Positions 26,747-32,982 of a DNA stretch of 32,982 bases are shown here, in pieces. Made by a program: the position numbers and the translations under genes. The DNA is from Sneathiellales bacterium (GTDB lineage Bacteria; Pseudomonadota; Alphaproteobacteria; Minwuiales; Minwuiaceae), in contig JALXAG010000274.1 of NCBI GenBank assembly GCA_026992315.1, positions 1 to 32,982 on the forward strand, read 5' to 3'. Position 1 is the first letter of the stretch; the number at the start of each line of letters is the position of its first letter. The notes under the pieces are model-generated. The model saw nothing but the letters and a program-made list of their open reading frames with translations. It made no database searches and had not been told where the DNA came from.

Positions 26747-27187
26747 ATGGATCTGCCCGGCGCCGTCCTTTTTGCCTGCACACAGAATTCCATCCGCTCC
26801 CCCATGGCCGAAGCGATCCTGAAGCATCTGCACGGGCGGCGGATCTATGTCGATTCCGCGGGCGTTCACAGCCGCGAAGTCGATGGTTTCGCCATCGCCG
26901 CCATGGATGAAATCGGCATCGACATCAGCGGCCACCGTCCCAAGACCTTCGAGGATCTGGAGGACAGCTCCTTCGATGTCATCATTTCCCTGTCGCCCGA
27001 GGCCCAGCACCATGCCGTGGAAATGACCCGTACCATGGCCTGCGAGGTCGAATTCTGGAATATCTTCGATCCTTCGATCATCGAAGGGGGGCGTGAAACG
27101 CGGCTGACGGCATACCGCCAGGTGCGCGATGCGCTGGAAAAGAAAATCCTGCAGCGCTTTCCCCTGGGGCCGGCACCGCAGGTATAA
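26747..27187 (+). CDS. Low-molecular-weight protein tyrosine phosphatase family protein
   Basis: 146 residues with the LMW-PTP/arsenate-reductase fold. The P-loop is C11-T-Q-N-S-I-R17-S (CX5R), and the general-acid aspartate is in FDPSIIEG near 104-112. The arsenate reductase cysteine pair needed for a thioredoxin-linked cycle is not evident, so a phosphatase role is more likely than arsenate reduction. Its place between UPF0262 and infA is conserved in alphaproteobacteria. An AGGGCG site precedes the ATG. Confidence 0.88.
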   Translation: MDLPGAVLFACTQNSIRSPMAEAILKHLHGRRIYVDSAGVHSREVDGFAIAAMDEIGIDISGHRPKTFEDLEDSSFDVIISLSPEAQHHAVEMTRTMACEVEFWNIFDPSIIEGGRETRLTAYRQVRDALEKKILQRFPLGPAPQV

Positions 27188-27322
27188 AGGGGATTGAAGC
27201 TCCCCGAAGGCGGCCGTTCGCTGCCCCCATCTATCGCAATGCAGCAACAAGACCCTTGCAATTGCGCTGCAACTGGATCATTTTGCGAACGTTCTGGAAC
27301 AAATACGGAAAACGGCTATTCT

Positions 27323-27541
27323 ATGGCAAAAGAAGAACTCCTTGAGTTTGAAGGCACGGTAACCGAATTGCTGCCTAATGCGATGTTTCGCGTCAAGCTC
27401 GACAACGATCATGAGATCCTCGCCCATACGGCAGGGAAGATGCGCAAGCACCGCATCCGCGTGCTCGCGGGGGATCGGGTCATGGTGGAAATGACCCCAT
27501 ATGATCTGACCAAGGGGCGCATTACCTATCGCTTCAAATAG
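27323..27541 (+). CDS. infA: Translation initiation factor IF-1
   Basis: 72 residues, the exact usual size. IF-1 binds the ribosomal A site during initiation and is an S1/OB-fold protein. It starts [20 protein letters not shown] and contains the conserved [13 protein letters not shown] and [11 protein letters not shown]. The upstream 135 bases are non-coding and could hold its own promoter, but I see only weak elements (TTGCAA near 27255). Only a weak ribosome site is visible (AACGG). maf begins 7 bases after its stop. Confidence 0.98.
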   Translation: MAKEELLEFEGTVTELLPNAMFRVKLDNDHEILAHTAGKMRKHRIRVLAGDRVMVEMTPYDLTKGRITYRFK

Positions 27542-27548
27542 GCACGCC

Positions 27549-28187
27549 ATGCCCGCTTCCGGGGTATCGGAGCACGCCTCGACGGCCAGGCTGGTGCTGG
27601 CTTCCGCCTCGCCGCGCAGACTGGCGCTGCTGGCACAGATCGGCATCCGCCCCGCTGCGGTTCTGCCCGCCGATATCGATGAAACCGCCCAGAAGGGCGA
27701 GCTTCCCCGCCTCCTGGCCCGCCGTCTGGCCCGCGCCAAGGCAACAGCCACGGCCCGTCATGACGATGCCGCCGGCGCTTTTGTCCTGGCGGCGGATACC
27801 GTGGTTGCCTGCGGGCGGCGCATCCTCGGCAAGCCCGCCGACGAGGCCGATGCCCGCATGATGCTCTCCCTGCTGTCCGGGCGCCGCCATCGCGTTTACA
27901 CCGCAATCACCCTGATCACCCCAGCAGGGCGTATCATCGACCGCGTCAACCAGACCGCCGTCAGTTTCAAACGCCTTTCGGCACGGGAAATCGACGCCTA
28001 TATCGCCAGCGACGAATGGCAGGGCAAGGCCGGCGCCTATGCGATACAGGGCTTGGCGGCGGCTTTTGTAAAGCGCATCAACGGCTGTTATTTTTCCGTC
28101 GTCGGCCTGCCCCTGCAGACGGTGGCAGGCCTGCTGGAAGGAAACGGATATCCGCTTTGGGCACCGCCGGACAAACCCGATTACTGA
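27549..28187 (+). CDS. maf: Maf-family nucleoside triphosphate pyrophosphatase
   Basis: 212 residues. Maf/YhdE-type enzymes hydrolyse dTTP/UTP or modified pyrimidine nucleotides and can slow septation when overexpressed. Motifs: the N-terminal phosphate-binding LASASPRRLALLAQIG, the catalytic AADTVVACGRRILGKP, GRRHRVYTAI, and the C-terminal WQGKAGAYAIQG and INGCYFSVVGLPL. All key residues appear present. It is slightly longer at the N-terminus (about ten residues) than some relatives; the start has only a weak ribosome site. The 3' end overlaps the likely start of the RNase E/G gene. Confidence 0.95.
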   Translation: MPASGVSEHASTARLVLASASPRRLALLAQIGIRPAAVLPADIDETAQKGELPRLLARRLARAKATATARHDDAAGAFVLAADTVVACGRRILGKPADEADARMMLSLLSGRRHRVYTAITLITPAGRIIDRVNQTAVSFKRLSAREIDAYIASDEWQGKAGAYAIQGLAAAFVKRINGCYFSVVGLPLQTVAGLLEGNGYPLWAPPDKPDY

Positions 28188-29563
28188 TCGAGGATGCCCT
28201 CCTCGATTATCGCGCCGCCCTGCTCGATGACAGCGGACGGCTGATCGCCTTCGACAGCCTGCACAGGACCGATACCGCGCCACGCCCCGGGGATATTCTG
28301 CTCGGGCGTATCGGCAAGATCGCCCGTCATCTCGATGCCGCCTTTGTCGATATTGGCGGTGGGCGGGACGGTTTTCTCCCGCTCGGCGGCGGCAAGCCGC
28401 CCGGGGAAGGCGCCCGGCTGATCGTGCAGCTGCAGGGTGCCGAACGTCGCGGCAAGGGGGCCCGCCTCAGCAACGCCGTCACCCTGAAGGGGCGGTCGAT
28501 GCTGCTGCAGCCGACACGCGGAACCCATGGCCTGTCGAAAAAAATCAAGGGCGGGGAACGGCTGCGCCTGGAAGCGCTTCTCGCCCGTCTGCCGGAAAAA
28601 CCGCCGGTGCTGCTGCGCAGCAGTGCCGGCGGCTGTACCGATGAGGAACTGGAGACGGAATATCATCGCCTCGCGGCCCGCTGGCAGGACCTTCAGCAAC
28701 AGGCAGGCCGGCAGAAAGCCCCCGGCATGTTGGAGAACATCGCTGCGCCGGAACGACTGCTGAACAGTTTTTCAGCCCGCGAACCGGCCGAAATACTGAC
28801 CGATGGCGGCGCGCTTGCCGCCCGTCTGCGCCAATGGTGCCGGCGCCACGCCCCTCACCTGAGCGGGCGGATCAGGGCACATCAGGGCCCGCAGCCATTG
28901 TTCGATGCCTGGGATGTGGATCATCAACTCGATGAAGCGCTTTCCCCCGTGATTGATCTGCCCTCAGGCGGCACCGTCACCATAGAGGCAACACAGGCAC
29001 TGACGGCCATCGACATCGACAGCGGCAGCAGCGGCAGCGGCCGCCGCCAGCGCGAAACCCTGCTGCAGACCCTGCGCGAGGCCATGACGGAAATCGCCCG
29101 GCAGATCGTGCTGCGGGAAATCGGCGGCATCATCGTGATCGACTGCCCCCATCTGCAGGCCCGGGCGGACCGTGGCGCCGTCATCCGCTGGCTGAAGGAC
29201 GCCTTTGCCAGCGATGCCGCCCCCCACCGCATTCTGCCGATGAACGATTTCGATCTGATCGCCATGACCCGCCGCCATGGCGGCACGCCCCTGCACGAAC
29301 GCTATCTCGCCCCAGCCGCGCCAGAACCTTCGGCACGGCTGACGGCCATCCGCCTGCTGCGTGCGGCCTGCGCCGGTGCACGCCGTCATGGCGGCAGCCT
29401 GTTGCGCATTACCTGCCCGCCTGCGGTTGCCGCCTGCCTTGAAGACGGGATTCTCGACAGCTTGCGCGAACGCACCGGATACGCCATAGAGATCCGGCCG
29501 GATGCCGGATGCGCCCCCGGCCATTACGACCTGTCATTCACGAACGGCCCGCGGAAGGAATGA
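28157..29563 (+). CDS. Short RNase E/G family ribonuclease
   Basis: 468 residues, a reduced RNase E/G. An N-terminal S1-like region (about 30-115, LLGRIGKIARHLDAAFVDIG then GFLPLG) is followed by the catalytic DNase-I-like part with metal-binding aspartates in TAIDIDSG and IIVIDCPHL (E. coli D303/D346 equivalents). The Zn-link CPxCxG motif that holds the tetramer together is absent; after MNDFDLIAMTRRHGG the protein goes directly to a short C-terminal region. No RNase E scaffold tail is present. The start appears to be TTG 28157, which overlaps maf by 31 bases; CTG 28184 is the only nearer alternative in frame. It lies with maf and yacG, a common alphaproteobacterial order. Confidence 0.88.
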   Translation: MGTAGQTRLLIEDALLDYRAALLDDSGRLIAFDSLHRTDTAPRPGDILLGRIGKIARHLDAAFVDIGGGRDGFLPLGGGKPPGEGARLIVQLQGAERRGKGARLSNAVTLKGRSMLLQPTRGTHGLSKKIKGGERLRLEALLARLPEKPPVLLRSSAGGCTDEELETEYHRLAARWQDLQQQAGRQKAPGMLENIAAPERLLNSFSAREPAEILTDGGALAARLRQWCRRHAPHLSGRIRAHQGPQPLFDAWDVDHQLDEALSPVIDLPSGGTVTIEATQALTAIDIDSGSSGSGRRQRETLLQTLREAMTEIARQIVLREIGGIIVIDCPHLQARADRGAVIRWLKDAFASDAAPHRILPMNDFDLIAMTRRHGGTPLHERYLAPAAPEPSARLTAIRLLRAACAGARRHGGSLLRITCPPAVAACLEDGILDSLRERTGYAIEIRPDAGCAPGHYDLSFTNGPRKE

Positions 29564-29568
29564 GTGCA

Positions 29569-29805
29569 ATGAAGGATAAACCGAAAACCGATACGGCGCC
29601 CTCCGGTAACGCCGCCGCCAGCCCCGCCACGCCGCGGCCCTGCCCGATATGCAGGCAGCCGGCCGTGGCCCGCTTCCGCCCTTTCTGCAGCCGTCGCTGC
29701 GCCGATATCGACCTCGGGCGCTGGTTCAAGGGCAGCTATGCAATCCGCGATGAGGACGGCGGCGCGGAGCTGGCCGGTACGGGCAGGGACGAAGGCGACG
29801 AATAG
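29569..29805 (+). CDS. yacG: DNA gyrase inhibitor YacG
   Basis: A 78-residue zinc-ribbon protein that binds GyrB and inhibits gyrase in E. coli. The four zinc ligands are C25 and C28 (RPCPICRQP) and C40 and C44 (FCSRRCADIDLGRW). The C-terminal tail is Gly/Asp/Glu-rich. I chose ATG 29569, nine bases after AAGGA; ATG 29560 would sit directly against that site. It overlaps nothing and is probably cotranscribed with the RNase gene. A run of eight T follows the stop (29811-29818), but without a hairpin. Confidence 0.93.
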   Translation: MKDKPKTDTAPSGNAAASPATPRPCPICRQPAVARFRPFCSRRCADIDLGRWFKGSYAIRDEDGGAELAGTGRDEGDE

Positions 29806-29828
29806 GAATTTTTTTTCCGCCGACCCTA

Positions 29829-29857
29829 TGGACAAGCCCCGCCAATTCCCCTATTAA
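29829..29857 (+). promoter_or_regulatory. Promoter of tRNA-Phe
   Basis: TGGACA (29829-29834), a 17-base spacer and TATTAA (29852-29857) give a good sigma-70 promoter 42 bases upstream of the tRNA. The spacing is optimal and the position fits a short leader. Confidence 0.5.
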
Positions 29858-29899
29858 ATCACCCGCGCCGCAACGGCGCCGACGGCTTGCAACAGCCAC

Positions 29900-29975
<76 letters not shown>

Positions 29976-30043
29976 CCCCTCTGCCGGACGGGCTTTTCAT
30001 ATTCACTTTTCATTAATCATCATCGCGCACACTACCGATAGGT

Positions 30044-30070
30044 GTGATTCGCTCCCCTATGGGAAATCAC
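30044..30070 (+). promoter_or_regulatory. Bulged inverted repeat upstream of the globin-MCP gene
   Basis: GTGATT (30044-30049) pairs with AATCAC (30065-30070), and after a three-base bulge TCCC (30053-30056) pairs with GGGA (30061-30064) around the loop CTAT. This ten-pair hairpin ends 32 bases before the start codon. It could be an operator or a 5'-leader structure; no T-tract follows, so it is not a terminator. A smaller repeat, ACCT-ATAA-AGGT (30085-30096), covers the ribosome site. Confidence 0.4.
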
Positions 30071-30102
30071 GAAGATAAGCGAAGACCTATAAAGGTACGA
30101 TG

Positions 30103-31758
30103 ATGGAAACACAGCTCGACCCGCAAGAAATGCAGACCCGTCTCTCTTTCATGGAGATTGACGACCATACCGCACAGGCCCTTCAGGAAGCCTGGCCTGT
30201 CATCGATGACGCATTGGAAACCATTCTCGACGGTTTCTATACCCGCATCATGGCCACCCCGGAAACCGCGAAAATCCTTGGCAAACCGGAGCGTGTGCCA
30301 GGGTTGAAGAATTCCCAGCGGGAACACTGGCGCGCAATCTTTTCCGGCAAGTTCGATTCCGAATTCGCCGCCCGCGTCAAAACCATCGGGATTACGCATG
30401 CCAAGATCGGCCTTTCCCCGCAATGGTATGTCGGCGGTTACGCCTATGCCTTCAAGGAAATGCAGAAATGCCTGATCCGGGCCTTTGCCAACGATCCGGA
30501 ACGGCTGAGTGCAATTCTCGAAGCCGCAACACAGGCCATCATGCTGGATATGGAGCTGGCCATTTCCGTCTATATCGAGCGTGAGGAGGAAACCCGCAAG
30601 GCCGATCTCGTCAAACTCGCCGACAAGCTGGAAGAGGAAGTGCAGACGGCGGTTGAAATGGTCGTCGGCAAAAGCGGCGAGATCACGCAGGTCAGCGAAT
30701 CCATTTCCGATATTCTGAACACCGTGGATAAACGTTCCTCGGCGATGAACGAAGCCTCGCAGATGACCAACGACACGATCAAGACCGTTGCCAGCGCCGC
30801 ACAAAGCCTTTCGGTGGCGGAACAGCAGATCAAGGAAGAAGTGCGCAAATGCTCCGAGGTTGCCGATCAGGCCGTGCAGGAAACCAATGTGGCGGATGAA
30901 CGCATTCAGGATCTGTCGCGCGTTGGCCAGCAGATCAGCGATGTCGCCAAGCTGATTTCTGAAATCGCCGGACAAACGAACCTTCTGGCCCTGAATGCCA
31001 CCATAGAGGCCGCCCGCGCCGGCGAAGCGGGCAAGGGCTTTGCCGTGGTCGCCAATGAGGTCAAGGCCCTGGCCACGCAGACCAGCAAGGCCACGGGTGA
31101 AATCGCCAATAACATCGCGGCGATCCAGGCGGCAACAGATGAAGTATCCCAGGCCATTACCCGCATCGGCAGCACCATCAACCGGGTGGAGGAAACCAGC
31201 TCAGCCATCGCCGATGCCGTCGAACAGCAATCCGCCGCCACCCATGAGATCACCGTCAGCGCCCAGCAGGGCGCCCAGGGCACCCAACAAGTGGCCGAAG
31301 GCATAGACGATGTAGCCGGAGAAATCTCCCAGACAACCGGTCTGGTGCAAACGCTGTTCAGCAACTCGGCGGAAATGTCCGATGACATCCGCAACCTTCA
31401 CGAGACAGTGCAGGACATCATGGTCACCCTGCGCGCCCATGAAGTCTTCGACCGCCGGGAACATCGCAGGCATCGCATCAATATGCCCGGCACGCTCACG
31501 ACCGCCAATGGCGACAGCTTCAAGGCCGATGTCATCGATATTTCCGAGGGCGGGTTCTCCTTCGGACGGAATATCGATATCCCTTCCGGTTCCATTGTCA
31601 GCCTGAGCATGAGCCGTTTCAGCACTGAACTGAAGGCGCGTTTCGTGCGCAACAGCGAGGACCGGGCCCATTTCGCCTTTGCCCTCGGCGCCGATGCGAA
31701 GAGGGAGCTGAAAAACTACATTCAGGATCTGCTGGCCCAGGATGCCATGGTCGCCTGA
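30103..31758 (+). CDS. Globin-coupled methyl-accepting chemoreceptor with C-terminal PilZ domain
   Basis: 551 residues, soluble (no hydrophobic membrane segment). Residues 10-165 form a sensor globin: the proximal haem ligand is H99 in [19 protein letters not shown], matching HemAT-type oxygen sensors. A linker helix and the chemoreceptor signalling domain follow; its hairpin tip [20 protein letters not shown] begins at 287 and is continued by [15 protein letters not shown]. From 451 on comes a PilZ c-di-GMP-binding domain with the RxxxR-like RREHRRHR (451-458) and DISEGG (479-484). The protein could thus join oxygen (or NO/CO) sensing, CheA control and c-di-GMP. I chose ATG 30103, seven bases after AAAGG; ATG 30100 is adjacent. 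It is monocistronic. No che genes are in the window. Confidence 0.94.
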   Translation: METQLDPQEMQTRLSFMEIDDHTAQALQEAWPVIDDALETILDGFYTRIMATPETAKILGKPERVPGLKNSQREHWRAIFSGKFDSEFAARVKTIGITHAKIGLSPQWYVGGYAYAFKEMQKCLIRAFANDPERLSAILEAATQAIMLDMELAISVYIEREEETRKADLVKLADKLEEEVQTAVEMVVGKSGEITQVSESISDILNTVDKRSSAMNEASQMTNDTIKTVASAAQSLSVAEQQIKEEVRKCSEVADQAVQETNVADERIQDLSRVGQQISDVAKLISEIAGQTNLLALNATIEAARAGEAGKGFAVVANEVKALATQTSKATGEIANNIAAIQAATDEVSQAITRIGSTINRVEETSSAIADAVEQQSAATHEITVSAQQGAQGTQQVAEGIDDVAGEISQTTGLVQTLFSNSAEMSDDIRNLHETVQDIMVTLRAHEVFDRREHRRHRINMPGTLTTANGDSFKADVIDISEGGFSFGRNIDIPSGSIVSLSMSRFSTELKARFVRNSEDRAHFAFALGADAKRELKNYIQDLLAQDAMVA

Positions 31759-31776
31759 AAGCGACGGCGGAAAATA

Positions 31777-31790
31777 TCCTGAGATCAGGA
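31777..31790. terminator. Small inverted repeat between convergent MCP and PAS genes
   Basis: TCCTGA-GA-TCAGGA is a perfect inverted repeat 19 bases after the MCP stop and covers the PAS gene stop codon. No T-tract is present, so its role as a shared terminator is weakly supported. Confidence 0.25.
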
Positions 31791-32324
31791 GCGGGAGCGG
31801 GTTTGATGATAGCTTTCAAAATCCGCATCCCCGCGCCTGGCCTCAATCCCCGCAAGAATACAGCCAACCCGGTTTTCTTCCTTCTCATCCCTCAACGGCA
31901 GGGACAGACGGCTGAACTGGCGGATCGATTGCCATGGATATTCTATGGTCGTGTAATGGGGTAAGCCGCCTTGTGCGACCTCGTTCAGCCAGCCGAACAG
32001 TCTCGCAGTAAAAGCATCTTCGCCGCTGAAGACTTCGTCCAGATAGCGGCCAGTACAGTTCTGGCCGATCAGCTCGACAATCTCACTGCCGATCAGGCGG
32101 TAACGGTAGCGCGGCCTGTCGTTTTGCCACAGCACATCGATCAGGGAAACTTTCGGCAAGGCGAAGGAAATCGAGAAAGGCAGATTCATTTCCTGCCGGC
32201 TGGGCATATCCCCATCCCGTCTGCATCTATCCCATACGGAATAAAGCCGCTGCAACACCGGCTCGGCAATATCACTCTCCGACAGCATTCTCTCCCCCAC
32301 ATGCGTGAGAAAAGAATCCTTCAT
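31785..32324 (-). CDS. PAS_5-domain protein, function unknown
   Basis: 179 residues, a stand-alone PAS fold of the PF07310 (PAS_5) type common in alphaproteobacteria. Visible family features: an N-terminal helix with VLQRLYSVWDRCRRDGDMPSR, then PFSISFALPKVSLIDVLWQ, RYRYRLIGSEIVELIGQNCTGRYLDEV, and a C-terminal strand FSRLSLPLRDEKEENRVGCILAG. There is no kinase, cyclase or HTH output domain. It may sense a ligand for a partner protein, but none is evident. It lies 6 bases after the glycerate kinase stop, on the same strand, and converges with the MCP gene. Confidence 0.82.
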   Translation of the reverse strand: MKDSFLTHVGERMLSESDIAEPVLQRLYSVWDRCRRDGDMPSRQEMNLPFSISFALPKVSLIDVLWQNDRPRYRYRLIGSEIVELIGQNCTGRYLDEVFSGEDAFTARLFGWLNEVAQGGLPHYTTIEYPWQSIRQFSRLSLPLRDEKEENRVGCILAGIEARRGDADFESYHQTRSRS

Positions 32325-32330
32325 CTCTCA

Positions 32331-32982
32331 CTAACGATCAAGGCTTTTTTCCAATCTTTTTGAATAAACGGCCCTAAAATCGTTGACATTGGTCAATGTT
32401 GGACCGGAAACAATCAGGTCATTCAACCTACAAAAGAAACCATAGGAATCGTGATCTTTTAGAAATTGTTGCAGGTGAATTTCCGAATATTTCATTTTCT
32501 GGAATGTATCCGGCCCTATCATCGCCCCGGCATTATCTTCAGAGCCATCTATGCCATCCGTATCGCAGGCCAGGGCCCAGATGCCCGCTGCCGGGCCGAG
32601 CGCCTGCAGAAAGCCGAGCAGGAACTCGCCGTTTCGCCCGCCGTGCCCGCCCTTGCCGGTAATCGTCACCGTCGTTTCGCCGCCGGACAGGAGGACGCAG
32701 GGCCGGGGTATCGGCTGATCGTGGCGTTGTGTCTGTAAGGCAATGCCGGCCATGACCCTGCCGACCTCCCGCGCCTCTCCTTCAATGGCATCCCCCAGAA
32801 TGAGCGCTTCAACACCCTGTTTGCGGGCATGGGCGGCCGCCGCTTCCAGCATGGTTTGCGCCGTGGCCAGCATGACCACCTCGCCCGCCTCCTGTGCAGG
32901 CACGGACGGTCGCCGTCGCATCGCATCGACAAGCGATTCCGGCAGATCGATATCGTAATGGCGCAGAATATCCAATGCCGCG
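32331..32982 (-). CDS. Glycerate 2-kinase / hydroxypyruvate reductase TtuD, MOFRL domain (5' end outside window)
   Basis: The C-terminal ~216 residues of a MOFRL-type glycerate kinase; the reading frame continues past the window end. The enzyme phosphorylates D-glycerate in glyoxylate, serine or tartrate use (older name: hydroxypyruvate reductase TtuD). The MOFRL core is clear: PCVLLSGGETTVTITGKGGH, then GGRNGEFLLGFLQAL, ACDTDGIDGSEDNAGAMIGP and the ending DLIVSGPTLTNVNDFRAVY. A tail of about ten residues after NDFRAVY is longer than usual. In related bacteria this gene sits with pyruvate kinase in glyoxylate/tartrate clusters; here pyk is about 15 kb away. Confidence 0.93.
   Translation of the reverse strand, partial: AALDILRHYDIDLPESLVDAMRRRPSVPAQEAGEVVMLATAQTMLEAAAAHARKQGVEALILGDAIEGEAREVGRVMAGIALQTQRHDQPIPRPCVLLSGGETTVTITGKGGHGGRNGEFLLGFLQALGPAAGIWALACDTDGIDGSEDNAGAMIGPDTFQKMKYSEIHLQQFLKDHDSYGFFCRLNDLIVSGPTLTNVNDFRAVYSKRLEKSLDR

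Noticed and set aside
26747-27187. Arsenate reductase (arsC) call for the LMW phosphatase-like gene
   Set aside because: The extra cysteines needed for arsenate reduction are not apparent, and the position next to infA is a conserved housekeeping one, far from the ArsR cluster.
29811-29818. Run of eight T after yacG as an intrinsic terminator
   Set aside because: No hairpin precedes it.

Overview
The window looks like chromosomal DNA of a free-living alphaproteobacterium of fairly high GC content. The evidence is the split ATP synthase layout (an F0 operon I-a-c-b'-b without the F1 genes), the run murA / DUF2948 / hisG / hisD / UPF0262 / LMW phosphatase / infA / maf / RNase E/G / yacG / tRNA-Phe, a perfect CtrA-type box, an Irr-like box pair, and BhcR/HypD-type proteins common in this class. 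A Rhodospirillales-like lineage is plausible, but I cannot fix the genus. No phage, transposon, integrase or CRISPR array was seen.

Layout. 1-2005 holds the 3' two-thirds of smc. 2144-4742 is the F0 operon, closed by a clear intrinsic terminator. 5007-7574 is a tightly coupled cluster of an ArsR-type repressor, a PF03773 permease, a small CxxC thioredoxin-like protein and an exported MBL-fold protein. 7701-9736 is a divergent LysR / EamA exporter pair with a LysR box between them. 9795-12096 (minus strand) holds a formylglutamate amidohydrolase-like gene, a GCS2 ligase and a DUF1244 gene. 12262-14007 is a membrane PAS histidine kinase of PleC/DivJ type with a CtrA box upstream. 14268-16899 is a divergent IclR (BhcR/AllR type) / pyruvate kinase pair. 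16972-17499 is a peroxiredoxin whose promoter is bracketed by two Irr-like palindromes, followed by tRNA-Thr. 17806-21149 encodes the last two enzymes of hydroxyproline breakdown plus a divergent GntR/FCD repressor with a palindromic operator inside the promoter. 21157-29805 is the conserved housekeeping block. 29900-29975 is tRNA-Phe. 30103-31758 is a soluble globin / chemoreceptor / PilZ fusion. 31785-32982 carries a PAS_5 protein and the C-terminal part of a MOFRL glycerate kinase.

How the parts work together. Most genes are core metabolism, cell envelope or information processing. The accessory interest lies in four small regulated units: the metalloid/thiol-like cluster (5007-7574), the ligase/amidohydrolase pair (10127-12096), the hydroxyproline unit (17806-21149), and the globin-MCP-PilZ receptor, which could join oxygen sensing, chemotaxis and c-di-GMP in one polypeptide. 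No single element is clearly a wholly new system. The strongest second-look items are that receptor, the paired Irr-like boxes, the CtrA box at the kinase gene, and the MBL protein lacking its first metal-binding histidines.
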